From the NCBI GenBank assembly GCA_947253195.1, contig CAMXXM010000032.1:1-9946 (forward strand): DNA of 9,946 nucleotides, given 5' to 3'. The DNA comes from an uncultured Porphyromonas sp. Its GTDB lineage: Bacteria; Bacteroidota; Bacteroidia; Bacteroidales; Porphyromonadaceae. Under the pieces are notes generated by a model that did not search any database, had not been told where the DNA came from, and saw only the letters and a list, made by a program, of their open reading frames with translations. The position numbers and the translations under genes were made by a program. The first letter of the stretch is position 1, and every line of letters starts with the position of its first letter. Positions 1 to 7,721 of this stretch are shown one piece after another.

Positions 1-41
1 ATAAGGTTTCGTCGGCAGCGTCAGATGTGTATAAGAGACAG
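1..41 (+). other. Nextera Read 1 (Tn5 transposase) adapter, not genomic
   Basis: Bases 9-41 match the 33-nt Illumina Nextera Read 1 transposase adapter exactly, with the 19-bp Tn5 mosaic end at 23-41. In the standard library layout the eight bases just before this adapter are the i5 index, so 1-8 (ataaggtt) may be an index, though I cannot confirm that. No part of 1-41 should be treated as chromosome. The peptidase reading frame meets a stop at 32-34 inside the adapter, which would make an automated caller start the gene falsely at an internal GTG at 62. Confidence 0.97.
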
Positions 42-1564
42 GGGATGAGTGGAATGTCTCTGTGCCTCAGTCCTTCATCGCCACGGTAGGCACCGAGGGC
101 AAGGTCTCCAAAGATCTTCGCTCAATCCTCAATGAGGGCGAGCTCTTTGAGTTGCCGACCAAGCCCTTTGGCGGTACAGAGCAGCTGAGCTGGACCAAGG
201 ACAGCAAGCAGATCGCCTACTCGTGCCGTAAGAAGGTGGGTAAGGAATACGCTGTCTCGACCAATACGGATATTTATCTCTTTGACCTCCAGAGTGGCAA
301 GACGACCAACCTGACAGAGGGGATGATGGGCTACGATACCAATCCCACCTTCTCTCCCGACGGGACTAAGCTCGCCTGGCTCAGCATGGAGCATGACGGC
401 TGTGAGTCGGACCTCCCGAGGATCTTCGTGATGGATATGAAGAGTGGAAAGAAGACCTTTGTCTCCAAGGACTACGAGTACTACCCACAGCAGCTAGGCT
501 GGTGCTCTTGTGGTAAGAAGCTCCGCTTCGTCACACCGGATCACGGCACGTCCAATCTCTTTAGCATCAATATCGAGACCGGGAAGGCTGAGCAGATGGC
601 AAAGTACGACCTTGCCGATGTGACGGGTTTCGCAGGCGAGGGTAAGGAGATGCTCCTCACCATACAGTCGATGGCAGAGCCTACGTCCGCCTTTGCTTAC
701 GATGTGGCAAAGGGGGAGGCGACGAAGCTGACCCCTGACAATGATGCCTTCCTTGCTGACTATCCCAATGTGACTGTACAGCGTCACATCGTCAAGACGA
801 CCGATGGCAAGGATATGATCACTTGGTTCATCCTGCCGCCCAACTTTGACCCTAGTAAGAAGTATCCCACCGTCCTCTTCTGCGAGGGAGGTCCACAGAG
901 CCCGGTGACACAATTCTGGAGCTATCGCTGGAACTTCCGCACCTTTGCCTCCGCCGGCTTCATCATGGTAGCGCCTAATCGTCGTGGTACCATCGGTAAT
1001 GGTAAGGAGTGGACGGAGCAGATCTCCGGTGACTATGGTGGTCAGAATATCAAGGACTATCTCTCTGCGATCGACTATGCTGCCACACTGCCCTATGTGG
1101 ATAAGGATCGGCTCGGTGCCACCGGTGCCAGCTATGGCGGATTCTCTGTCTACTATCTCGCCGGGCACCATGAGGGTCGCTTCAAGGCATTCGCTGCCCA
1201 CGCCGGGATGTTCAATCTCGATGCGCAGTACTTGGAGACGGAGGAGCTCTGGTTTACCAACTGGGATCTCGGAGGTCCCTTCTGGGAGACAGATAAGGAG
1301 CGGGTACGCAACTCGTACTCCTTCTCTCCTCACCACTTCGTCGACAAGTGGGACACACCGATCCTCTGCATCGCCGGTGGGTATGACTTCCGCATCCTCT
1401 ACTCTCAGGGTATGCAGGCCTTCAACGCTGCTCAGCTGCGAGGCATCCCCTCTCGTATGCTCTACTTCCCCGACGAGAGCCACTGGATCCTGAAACCGCA
1501 GAATAGCGTCCTCTTCTATCGCACCTGGATCGACTGGATGAATAAGTGGCTCAATAAGAAGTAA
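42..1564 (+). CDS. S9 family dipeptidyl peptidase, DPP5-like, 5'-truncated
   Basis: A serine exopeptidase of the prolyl oligopeptidase (S9) family; DPP5 removes N-terminal dipeptides, usually in the periplasm of amino-acid-fermenting Bacteroidota. Numbering residues from the GTG at 62, residues 1 to about 235 are the tail of the WD/TolB-like beta-propeller (for example NPTFSPDGTKLAWLS). The rest is the alpha/beta hydrolase, with the nucleophile motif GASYGG (Ser357), Asp442 in GGYDF and His474 in DESHW. The spacings, 85 and 32 residues, equal those I recall for P. gingivalis DPP5 (Ser542, Asp627, His659). By that offset about 180 N-terminal residues, including any signal peptide, are missing. 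The frame is open upstream of 62 to the adapter and reads DEWNVS just before it, so GTG 62 is not the real start; the first whole codon is at 44. Stop is TAA at 1562. A general acylaminoacyl peptidase is the alternative. Confidence 0.9.
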
Positions 1565-1583
1565 CACGAGCCCTACGAAACAA

Positions 1584-1620
1584 AAGAGAGGCTGCCCGAT
1601 CATCTCGGACAGCCTCTCTT
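1584..1620. terminator. Hairpin terminator between convergent genes
   Basis: Two 16-nt arms, 1584-1599 and 1605-1620, pair with one mismatch around a 5-nt loop (core AGAGAGGCTG / CAGCCTCTCT). It lies 19 nt after the peptidase stop and 3 nt after the stop of the pseudouridine synthase gene on the other strand. Read on the minus strand the stem is followed by TTTTGTTT if the last paired bases are counted, a fair intrinsic terminator for the six-gene operon. On the plus strand the tail (GTATTATAGG) is poor in T, so termination of the peptidase mRNA may be weaker. Confidence 0.85.
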
Positions 1621-1623
1621 GTA

Positions 1624-2301
1624 TTATAGGTCTCGGACAGGATCCCAGACGGGGGTGGAGGGAAGTGGGGCAATGAAGGTGATCGGCTCCCGACGGACCG
1701 GATGAGTCAGAGAGAGCGAGCGGGCATGGAGTGCTATCGAAGCATCTGGGAGGGGATGAGAGGCACCATACTTGACATCACCGACGATTGGGCAGCCTAT
1801 AGCTGCCAGCTGGGCACGGATCTGGTGATGTCGTCCGGTATGGAGGTGGATCTCCAGCAACGTCAGCCCTTCGGTAGGCTGAGCCACAATCCGATACTCT
1901 AGCACCGCCTCCTTCGCCTCTTTCGTCCCCTCGCGGACCGGGTAGCTCTTATTCTGACCCCTATTGCGAAGGAGATGGTGGGTCAGAGTGGCAGCCGGGC
2001 GTTCCGGACACCCCTCGACAAGGGCGAGGTAGACCTTCTCGAGGGCGTCCCTGCGGCGAAAGGCGTTATTGAGTCGTGTGAGTGCCTTGCTTGTGCGAGC
2101 GAAGAGTACCACCCCGCTCACCGGTCGATCTAGTCGGTGTACCACCCCGAGGAAGACAGCACCAGGCTTCTTGTATTTCTCCTTTATATAGGCTTTGCAG
2201 GTCTCCGCAAGTGGCTTATCTCCGGTACGGTCCCCCTGCACGATCTCGCCGGGAGCCTTGGAGACAGCGAGCAGGTGGTTGTCCTCGTAGAGTACCTTCA
2301 T
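1624..2301 (-). CDS. RluA-family RNA pseudouridine synthase
   Basis: Converts uridine to pseudouridine in rRNA or tRNA; the target site cannot be read from sequence. The 225-residue protein has the family signature HRLDRPVSGVVLFA, with the catalytic aspartate at Asp58, and the later conserved block GRHHQIRAQL followed by GDVKYG. There is no N-terminal S4 domain, so it is the compact form of the family (RluA-like rather than RluC/D-like). I chose ATG at 2301 because MKVLYEDNHLLAVSKAP is the normal family beginning. The frame stays open to an ATG at 2397, but that would overlap fabG by 92 bases and add a leader unlike the family. It follows fabG by 4 nt and is the last gene of the operon, just before the hairpin terminator. 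No Shine-Dalgarno sequence is visible. Confidence 0.9.
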   Translation of the reverse strand: MKVLYEDNHLLAVSKAPGEIVQGDRTGDKPLAETCKAYIKEKYKKPGAVFLGVVHRLDRPVSGVVLFARTSKALTRLNNAFRRRDALEKVYLALVEGCPERPAATLTHHLLRNRGQNKSYPVREGTKEAKEAVLEYRIVAQPTEGLTLLEIHLHTGRHHQIRAQLAAIGCPIVGDVKYGASHPLPDASIALHARSLSLTHPVRREPITFIAPLPSTPVWDPVRDL

Positions 2302-2305
2302 CGGA

Positions 2306-3055
2306 TCAGAGTGCCATACCGCCACAGACCTGCAGCACCTGTCCGGTGATGTAGGAGGCATCGTCAGAGAGGAGGAAAGTAACTGCTCGGGCGACATCCT
2401 CCGGAGTGCCTGCCCGACGAAGCGGGATCTCTGCAGTCCACGCCTTGGTCTGCTCCTCGCTTAGCTGAGAGGTCATATCAGTCAGGATAAATCCGGGTGC
2501 GACCGCATTCACCCGGATGCCGCGACTGCCCACCTCCTTGGCGAGCGACTTCGTGAAGCCGACGATCCCGGCCTTGGAGGCGGAGTAATTGGTCTGACCG
2601 GCATTGCCGTGGAGACCAACGACCGAGGAGAGGCTGACGATGGCTCCGCTGCGAGCGCGGATCATAGTGGGAAGTAGGGCAGAGGTGACATTGAAGACAC
2701 TCTTCAGATTTGCACTGATAACGCTGTCCCACTGCTCCTCGTCCATGCGCATCAGGAGTCCATCGCGAGTGATGCCGGCATTATTGACTAAGTAATCAAT
2801 GGTGCCGAAGTCTCTGAGCACGTCGGCGACAAAGGACTTGGCTGCCTCGTGGTCTGCGGCATCGAGAGCGTAGGCCTTCGCCTCCACACCCATTCTACGG
2901 AGCTCCTCCTCGAGAGAGGTAGTATTGGCATTGAGCGATCTGCCACAGAAGGCTATTTGGATGCCTCTCGAAGCAAGCTCGAGACAGATGGCTCGACCGA
3001 TGCCACGGCTTCCACCGGTGACGATGGCGGTCTTGTGAGTCTGAGTAGTAGTCAT
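2306..3055 (-). CDS. fabG: 3-oxoacyl-[acyl-carrier-protein] reductase FabG
   Basis: NADPH-dependent reduction of 3-oxoacyl-ACP to 3-hydroxyacyl-ACP, the first reductive step in each cycle of type II fatty acid synthesis, in the cytoplasm. The 249-residue protein is a classical short-chain dehydrogenase: the cofactor loop TGGSRGIG at residues 13-20, NNAG at 91-94, Asn116, and the catalytic Ser144, Tyr157 and Lys161 (YSASK). Length fits FabG (about 245). I chose ATG 3055, giving MTTTQTHKTAIVTGG, 13 nt after the TetR stop. An ATG at 3091 in the same frame would overlap TetR and add an unlikely leader. Other reductases of this family share these motifs, but GITRDGLLMRM after NNAG and the operon with fabH favour FabG. 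Confidence 0.93.
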   Translation of the reverse strand: MTTTQTHKTAIVTGGSRGIGRAICLELASRGIQIAFCGRSLNANTTSLEEELRRMGVEAKAYALDAADHEAAKSFVADVLRDFGTIDYLVNNAGITRDGLLMRMDEEQWDSVISANLKSVFNVTSALLPTMIRARSGAIVSLSSVVGLHGNAGQTNYSASKAGIVGFTKSLAKEVGSRGIRVNAVAPGFILTDMTSQLSEEQTKAWTAEIPLRRAGTPEDVARAVTFLLSDDASYITGQVLQVCGGMAL

Positions 3056-3068
3056 ATCGGGTATTGGA

Positions 3069-3707
3069 TTATTCTTTGTCTTCTTTATCATTTCCTATCC
3101 CCTTGAGGATAAGATCGTAGACGATGAAGTAGGTACGCATGAGCGACTCGCGTGAGCGCCCCAGCTGCCCCCGGATGTAGGGCACCTCAAGCCCCTTGAG
3201 GCAGGCGTGCAGGAGCATCGTGGTGCGGGTCGGGTCAAGGGTGGGGCGAAAGTAGCCCCCGGCAATCCCCTCCTGAAGCATCTGGCGGATGAGGCGTCGC
3301 TCGAGTACATCGAAGCGCACTCTGGCTCGCTCGAGAGTGGCAATGTCATTGAAGAACTCAGCCTCCAGTGTCCCATTCCACATCACTACGTTATTGATCA
3401 TCTCCTCACGGCGCCCTATGTAGCGCATGAGTTTCTCCGGTGTGGGGACGGGCTGATTGACAAACTTCTCCAGCTCACTGTAGAGGAAGTCAAACTCCTC
3501 CTTGATCACCTCTAAGTAAATGTCCTCCTTGGTGCTGAAGTAGGTGTAAAGGGTTCGACGACTCTTGCCGGCACTCTTGGCGATGCCATTCATCGTCGTG
3601 TCACGGAAGCCCAGCGAGGCGAAGAGGTCTCGAGCTACCTTGATGAAGTGCTGTCGAGTCCGCTCCGCCGTTGCTGTACGACGCTTCCGTTTCTTTACCT
3701 CAGCCAT
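3069..3707 (-). CDS. TetR/AcrR-family transcriptional regulator
   Basis: A 212-residue regulator. The N-terminus is very basic (KKRKRR at residues 5-10), followed by the TetR DNA-binding domain at about 15-62: first helix RTRQHFIKVARDLF, turn GFRDTTMNGIAKSAG, recognition helix SRRTLYTYF, then the typical STKEDI. The C-terminal helical part, about 70-205, would bind a ligand and dimerise; it is too variable to name the ligand. It lies 6 nt after der and 13 nt before fabG. TetR proteins often control adjacent genes, so a role in fatty acid synthesis (response to acyl-CoA, acyl-ACP or free fatty acid) is an inference from position only. Being inside the operon, it would probably also affect its own expression if it acts at the fabH promoter. 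Confidence 0.9.
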   Translation of the reverse strand: MAEVKKRKRRTATAERTRQHFIKVARDLFASLGFRDTTMNGIAKSAGKSRRTLYTYFSTKEDIYLEVIKEEFDFLYSELEKFVNQPVPTPEKLMRYIGRREEMINNVVMWNGTLEAEFFNDIATLERARVRFDVLERRLIRQMLQEGIAGGYFRPTLDPTRTTMLLHACLKGLEVPYIRGQLGRSRESLMRTYFIVYDLILKGIGNDKEDKE

Positions 3708-3713
3708 TGTGGG

Positions 3714-5036
3714 TCACTTTTCTCGGAAGAAGATGTTGATCGGTGTGCCACTGAAGTCCCAGTTGGCCCGTATCTTATTCTCAAGGAAGCGCTTGTAAGG
3801 CTCTTTGATCCACTGCGGCAGGTTGCAGAAAAAGACGAAGCTCGGGACGGTAACACCGGGTAGCATGGTGATGTACTTGATCTTAATCATCTTACCCTTA
3901 ATCATCGGAGGCGGGGTAGCGCCTATGATAGGGAGGAGTACCTTATTGAGCTGACCTGTAGTGATGCGGGTCTTCCGCTTGGCATAGATCTCCTCAGCGA
4001 GGTCGAGGATCTTAAGTACCCTCTGCTTCGTCAGGGCGGAGATGAAGAGGATCTGGAAATCGGTGAATGGAGCCAGTCGGGCGCGGATGGCTGCCTTGTA
4101 CGTCTCCATTACTTCCTTGCCCTTCTCCTCGATCAAGTCCCACTTATTGACACAAACGATGAGACCCTTGTTGTTCTTCCGGACGATGGAGTAGACATTG
4201 ACATCCACGGCCTCAATGCCTTGGGTGGCGTCAAGCATCAGGACACAGACGTCAGAATTCTCTATCGCCGTAATGCTACGGAGTACAGAGTAGTACTCGA
4301 TATCCTCACTCACCTTCCTCTTCTCTCTCACGCCGGCGGTGTCCACGAGGAGGAGGTTGTGCCCAAAGCGATCGTAATGTGTGTAGATGGAGTCCCTCGT
4401 GGTGCCGGAGATATCGGTCACGATGTGGCGATCCTCATCCAGTAGTGTATTAACTAAGGTGGACTTACCGGCATTGGGACGACCAACGATGGCGAGACGA
4501 AGCATATCCGGTACCTTCTCCTCCTCAGTGCTATCTTCTGGAAGCATCGAGACTAGGGCATCGAGGAAGTCACCAGTGCCGGCACCGTTGGTGGCAGAGA
4601 TTGGGTAGGGATCCCCGAGTGAGAGGGCGTAAAACTCCGCAGCATAGGCATCCATAGTAAAGTTATCTGCCTTATTTGCCACCACCATGAGTGGCTTGTC
4701 TGTGCGGCGAAGCATATTAGCAATCTCCCTATCCAGTGGCGTGAGTCCCTCCTTCACATCCACGAGGAAGACGATAAGATCAGCCTCGGCAAGACCCATC
4801 TCCACCTGCTTATTGATGGCGGACTCAAAGGTCTCATCACTCTGACCGACCCAACCTCCGGTGTCAACTATACTGAAGGAGTGCCCCTGCCACTCGCAGC
4901 GACCATACTGACGGTCTCGAGTGGTGCCTGGGGTGTCGGAGACGATTGCCATCCGGGACTCGGTGAGGCGATTGAAGAGGGTGGACTTGCCGACATTAGG
5001 TCGACCGACAAGTGCTACCAGTTTGCTATTGGCCAT
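3714..5036 (-). CDS. der: Ribosome biogenesis GTPase Der (EngA)
   Basis: Essential GTPase acting in late 50S subunit assembly. The 440-residue protein has the hallmark double G domain. Domain 1 has P-loop GRPNVGKS (11-18), [12 protein letters not shown] (58-61), NKAD (121-124) and SAT (147-149). Domain 2 has P-loop GRPNAGKS (185-192), [13 protein letters not shown] (232-235), NKWD (297-300) and SAL. A KH-like C-terminal domain follows, about residues 350-437. All motifs are intact and the length is normal. The start at 5036 gives [18 protein letters not shown], the usual family beginning. It is 44 nt after era, the largest gap in the operon, with no terminator-like hairpin, and 6 nt before tetR. 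No Shine-Dalgarno sequence is visible, as is usual in Bacteroidota. Confidence 0.97.
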   Translation of the reverse strand: MANSKLVALVGRPNVGKSTLFNRLTESRMAIVSDTPGTTRDRQYGRCEWQGHSFSIVDTGGWVGQSDETFESAINKQVEMGLAEADLIVFLVDVKEGLTPLDREIANMLRRTDKPLMVVANKADNFTMDAYAAEFYALSLGDPYPISATNGAGTGDFLDALVSMLPEDSTEEEKVPDMLRLAIVGRPNAGKSTLVNTLLDEDRHIVTDISGTTRDSIYTHYDRFGHNLLLVDTAGVREKRKVSEDIEYYSVLRSITAIENSDVCVLMLDATQGIEAVDVNVYSIVRKNNKGLIVCVNKWDLIEEKGKEVMETYKAAIRARLAPFTDFQILFISALTKQRVLKILDLAEEIYAKRKTRITTGQLNKVLLPIIGATPPPMIKGKMIKIKYITMLPGVTVPSFVFFCNLPQWIKEPYKRFLENKIRANWDFSGTPINIFFREK

Positions 5037-5080
5037 AGGGTGTATCTGTCTATTGTGTTATCAGTATTGGAATAGGTTAC

Positions 5081-5983
5081 TCAGCTCTTGGACTCGTAAC
5101 CGAAGGATTGGAGTGCCCGATCGCTGTTGCGCCAGTCATCGGATACCTCCACTTTGAGGCGGAGGAAGATCTTTTTCCCGAAGAACCTCTCTAAGTCGCG
5201 CCGAGCAAGGGTAGAGACTTTCTTAAGCGCTATACCGCCCTTGCCGATGATGATCCCCTTTTGGGACTCCCGCTCAACAAAGATCGTCCCTGTGATACGA
5301 ATCAGGTCATCGGACTCCTTGAATGACTCTATCGCAACCTCGCAGGAGTAGGGAACTTCCTCCCTGTAGTAGAGGAAGATCTTCTCGCGGATAATTTCCG
5401 ATACAAAAAAGCGCGCCGGTCTGTCCGTCAGTGCGTCCTCATCAAAGTAAGGGGGCGCCACCGGGAGCAGCTCGGGGATTCGCTCCTTGAGATAAGGGAT
5501 ACCGGCTCCATGCAGAGCAGCAAGAGGGAGGATCTCAGTGGCATTTGGAAGCCGGTCTCTCCAGCTCTCTATAAGTGCTGCCAGCTCCTCCTGACTCATA
5601 AGATCTGCCTTGTTGATCAGGACGAGGACGGGGATGTCAAGCTTAGCCACTTGAGCGACGAAGTCCGCATTCTTGTCCGCCTGCTCAATGGTGTCTGTGA
5701 CATAAAGAAGGATATCGGCATCCTCAAGGGCACTGCGTGAGAAGGAGAGCATATCCTCCTGCATACGATACTTGGGCTTAAGCACTCCCGGGGTGTCGCT
5801 GTAGACGATCTGCATACGATCGCTATTGACGATGCCGATAATGCGGTGTCTCGTCGTCTGCGACTTATTGGTGATGATGCTGAGTCGGTCACCTACCAGC
5901 TGATTCATCAAGGTAGACTTGCCGACATTGGGATTGCCAACGATGTTGACGAAGCCGCTCTTGAAGTTTCCTATCTTATCCAT
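5081..5983 (-). CDS. era: GTPase Era, 30S ribosome assembly
   Basis: GTPase that binds the 3' end of 16S rRNA and helps mature the 30S subunit. The 300-residue protein has P-loop GNPNVGKS (16-23), the switch I region NKSQTTRHR, DTPG (63-66), NKAD (124-127), and a C-terminal KH RNA-binding domain with GIIIGKGG (GxxG loop at 247-250), followed by RRDLERFFGKKIFL. One oddity: the G5 motif, usually SA, reads LAALHG (Ala155-Ala156). The start at 5983 gives MDKIGNFKSGFVNIVGNPN, typical of the phylum. It starts 9 nt after fabH and is followed by der, an arrangement common in Bacteroidota. Confidence 0.97.
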   Translation of the reverse strand: MDKIGNFKSGFVNIVGNPNVGKSTLMNQLVGDRLSIITNKSQTTRHRIIGIVNSDRMQIVYSDTPGVLKPKYRMQEDMLSFSRSALEDADILLYVTDTIEQADKNADFVAQVAKLDIPVLVLINKADLMSQEELAALIESWRDRLPNATEILPLAALHGAGIPYLKERIPELLPVAPPYFDEDALTDRPARFFVSEIIREKIFLYYREEVPYSCEVAIESFKESDDLIRITGTIFVERESQKGIIIGKGGIALKKVSTLARRDLERFFGKKIFLRLKVEVSDDWRNSDRALQSFGYESKS

Positions 5984-5992
5984 CTACTACTC

Positions 5993-7006
5993 TTACTCCT
6001 CCGGTGTGTCGTAAGCCCACTTAAGTAAGGCCGTCCCATAGGTAAGACCGGCGCCAAAGGCGGTCATTACTATATTATCTCCTCTTCGTATCTGCTTCTC
6101 ACACTCACTGAGTACGATGGGTATGGATGAGGATGAGGTGTTGCCACAATGCCCGATATTGACTAACAGTCGGTCCATCGGCAGCTCAAGGCGCTCAGCT
6201 ACAGCGCTCATTATCCTGAGATTGGCTTGGTGAGGAACCACCCATGCCACTTGATCCTTGGTGAGACCATTTCGTACGAGTACCTCTTGCGACGTCTCAC
6301 CCATAGTGGAGACAGCGCACTTGAAGATCACTCTCCCATTCATTTTGATGAAGTGCTCCCCATTCTCAATCGTCTCGTGGGAGGCGGGTCGGGCGGAGCC
6401 TCCGGCAGGGATGATCAGGTCATCGCGGTGACCGATATTCTTATTACCGATCAGGATGTCTATCACCCCCATCTCATCCTCCGTTGGTTCGATAAGTGTC
6501 GCTGCACCACCATCGCCGAAGAGGGGGAGGGTCGACCGATCAGATGGGTTGGCAAAGTAGCTATTCTTCTCTGCTGTTACTAGAAGGATCTTACGATACA
6601 GCCCACTCTCGACTAAGCCTCGAGCAATCTGCAACCCAAAGATAAATCCGCTGCATGCCGCCTGAAAGTCGTAGCAAGGCACGCCATCCGGGATCCCCGC
6701 CTCGGCTGCTATGATGGATGCCGTTGAAGGGAAGATATAGTCCGGGGAGTTGGTTGAGCAGATTACCATATCTATCGTCGATAGATCCATTGGGTGGCGT
6801 CTCACCAAGTCACGGATTGCCTCTACACCCAGCACAGAGGCTCCCTCAGTGCGGTCTCTCAGTATGTGACGCTGATGGATGCCGACCCGCGTCGTGATCC
6901 ACTCGTCTGATGTGTCGACCATCTTGGCAATGTCGTCATTAGTCAATACATCCTTGGGCAGATAGTGCCCAATGGCAGTGATAGCAGCTCTGAGGTGCTT
7001 TGTCAT
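5993..7006 (-). CDS. fabH: 3-oxoacyl-[acyl-carrier-protein] synthase III (KAS III)
   Basis: Joins acetyl-CoA, or a branched acyl-CoA, to malonyl-ACP to start fatty acid synthesis. Bacteroidota make much branched-chain lipid, so a branched primer is plausible, but specificity cannot be read here. The 337-residue protein carries the KAS III catalytic triad: Cys118 in AACSGF, His259 in PHQAN and Asn289 in GNTSSSS. It also has the N-terminal signature DEWITTRVGI and FGDGGAA at 163-169. The start at 7006 gives MTKHLRAAITAIGHYLP, correct for the family; the upstream bases are AT-rich (aacataat) without a Shine-Dalgarno sequence. It is the first gene of the operon. The yceD and rpmF genes that commonly precede fabH in this phylum are not in the 232 bp upstream. 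Confidence 0.95.
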   Translation of the reverse strand: MTKHLRAAITAIGHYLPKDVLTNDDIAKMVDTSDEWITTRVGIHQRHILRDRTEGASVLGVEAIRDLVRRHPMDLSTIDMVICSTNSPDYIFPSTASIIAAEAGIPDGVPCYDFQAACSGFIFGLQIARGLVESGLYRKILLVTAEKNSYFANPSDRSTLPLFGDGGAATLIEPTEDEMGVIDILIGNKNIGHRDDLIIPAGGSARPASHETIENGEHFIKMNGRVIFKCAVSTMGETSQEVLVRNGLTKDQVAWVVPHQANLRIMSAVAERLELPMDRLLVNIGHCGNTSSSSIPIVLSECEKQIRRGDNIVMTAFGAGLTYGTALLKWAYDTPEE

Positions 7007-7054
7007 ATTATGTTATAGTTTTGTACGTCTGTGCCGTAGGAAGAGAAAGGAACA

Positions 7055-7136
7055 AGTGTGCAATTGGCAAAACCTTCCCCTTTACAACGCCAAAGGTACA
7101 AATTTCTCATCTTATCTGATGAGTGTGCAATTTGCC
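7055..7136. repeat. Near-identical 14-mer pair flanking the fabH promoter box
   Basis: AGTGTGCAATTGGC at 7055-7068 and AGTGTGCAATTTGC at 7122-7135 differ at one base; they start 67 bp apart. The -7 box lies between them: one copy would be in the early leader, the other just upstream of the -33 position. The motif is not a palindrome. A regulator binding site is possible, for example for the operon's own TetR protein or the XRE protein, but nothing in the sequence proves it. Confidence 0.5.
7091..7098 (-). promoter_or_regulatory. Candidate -7 box for the fabH operon
   Basis: On the minus strand this reads TACCTTTG, a full match to the Bacteroidota -7 consensus TAnnTTTG. Transcription would start near 7085, giving a leader of about 80 nt before fabH. 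No clear TTG -33 element is seen at the expected distance, so the match rests on the -7 box alone. Confidence 0.5.
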
Positions 7137-7194
7137 TACTAGACACCACGTCCCTCAGCGGTATGTACAGAGGACAAGAATCGATCGAAAGACT

Positions 7195-7223
7195 CTCTCT
7201 GTCGTGCTTAGCTTTGCAGAGAG
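7195..7223 (-). terminator. Weak hairpin after the XRE gene
   Basis: CTCTCTG (7195-7201) and CAGAGAG (7217-7223) form a 7-bp stem with a 15-nt loop, 15 nt past the XRE stop. On the minus strand it is followed by AGTCTTTC, a poor T tract. It could end the XRE transcript or be chance; some read-through into fabH is possible. Confidence 0.3.
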
Positions 7224-7238
7224 CATCCAGCGATAGCG

Positions 7239-7721
7239 TTACTGAGGGTCGGTCGGAAGATTGCCTGGGCGTGAGGGGTAGAGTGTCTCGTAGGTATTGT
7301 CATCGTAGTAGATGATGACCCTCTGAACTCGCTTGACAGACACCTTCGCAAAAGGACCGAGTGAAGGAAGACTTCTTCTCTCGGTGGACGCTTTTTCCGA
7401 GCCTGTCTGGGGCTCGGGAGTAGGTCTTGCAGTGAAGTTGGTCGCTGCTGTAGTACCTTGGAAAAGGGAAATCGTGGAGCCCTTCGCTCGCTCTTCACTA
7501 TAAGCCTCAGTCCACATAGAGCCATTGCCATGTATGAGCCAGTCGGACTCGTACTGGGGGTACGTGCTGAGTATCTTCGTGATTACCTCTATGCTGGGAT
7601 TGTTTCTCCCGGTGAGTACGTGATTCAGCGTCGACGTATTGATTCCGGTAGACTCTGCGAAGGCGGCCTGGGTGACTCCCTCAGTCTCTATTATTAGCTT
7701 AATTCGGTCTCTTATATCCAT
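7239..7721 (-). CDS. XRE-family helix-turn-helix DNA-binding protein
   Basis: A 160-residue protein. Residues 3-52 are a Cro/C1-type helix-turn-helix: GVTQAAFAESTGINTSTLNHVLTG covers the two DNA-binding helices, followed by the NPSIEVITKIL helix. Then comes the segment YESDWLIHGNGSMW, common in Bacteroidota members of this group. Residues about 68-128 are a disordered-looking linker rich in Ser, Thr, Pro and Glu. A short C-terminal motif, VKRVQRVIIYYDDNTYETLYP around 128-148, resembles a tail I recall on other Porphyromonadaceae proteins of this type. I chose ATG 7721 (MDIRDRIKLIIE). The frame is open to 7838, but the extra 39 residues are the AT-rich promoter region translated. Target genes are unknown; with repeats in its own promoter, self-control is a reasonable guess. 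It is unlikely to be a phage repressor, since no phage genes are nearby. Confidence 0.85.
   Translation of the reverse strand: MDIRDRIKLIIETEGVTQAAFAESTGINTSTLNHVLTGRNNPSIEVITKILSTYPQYESDWLIHGNGSMWTEAYSEERAKGSTISLFQGTTAATNFTARPTPEPQTGSEKASTERRSLPSLGPFAKVSVKRVQRVIIYYDDNTYETLYPSRPGNLPTDPQ

Larger units (their letters stand above)
7007..7238. other. Non-coding gap upstream of fabH
   Basis: 232 bp between the XRE gene stop and the fabH start. I see no credible protein in either strand; a frame open from 7058 on the plus strand has no recognisable composition. It holds a weak hairpin after the XRE gene, a promoter-like box and a pair of near-identical 14-mers, listed separately. Confidence 0.7.

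Noticed and set aside
494..1603. Long minus-strand open frame opposite the peptidase gene (369 codons), and a plus-strand frame at 984-1493
   Set aside because: Composition is that of an antisense or shifted reading of a real gene; no domain motif is visible, and the peptidase frame has intact catalytic motifs throughout.
2302..2397. N-terminal extension of the pseudouridine synthase to ATG 2397
   Set aside because: The added residues are fabG read in another frame and do not resemble the family; ATG 2301 gives the normal beginning.
7058..7315. Possible small plus-strand gene of 85 codons
   Set aside because: It runs antisense into the XRE gene, covers the fabH promoter region and has no recognisable features.
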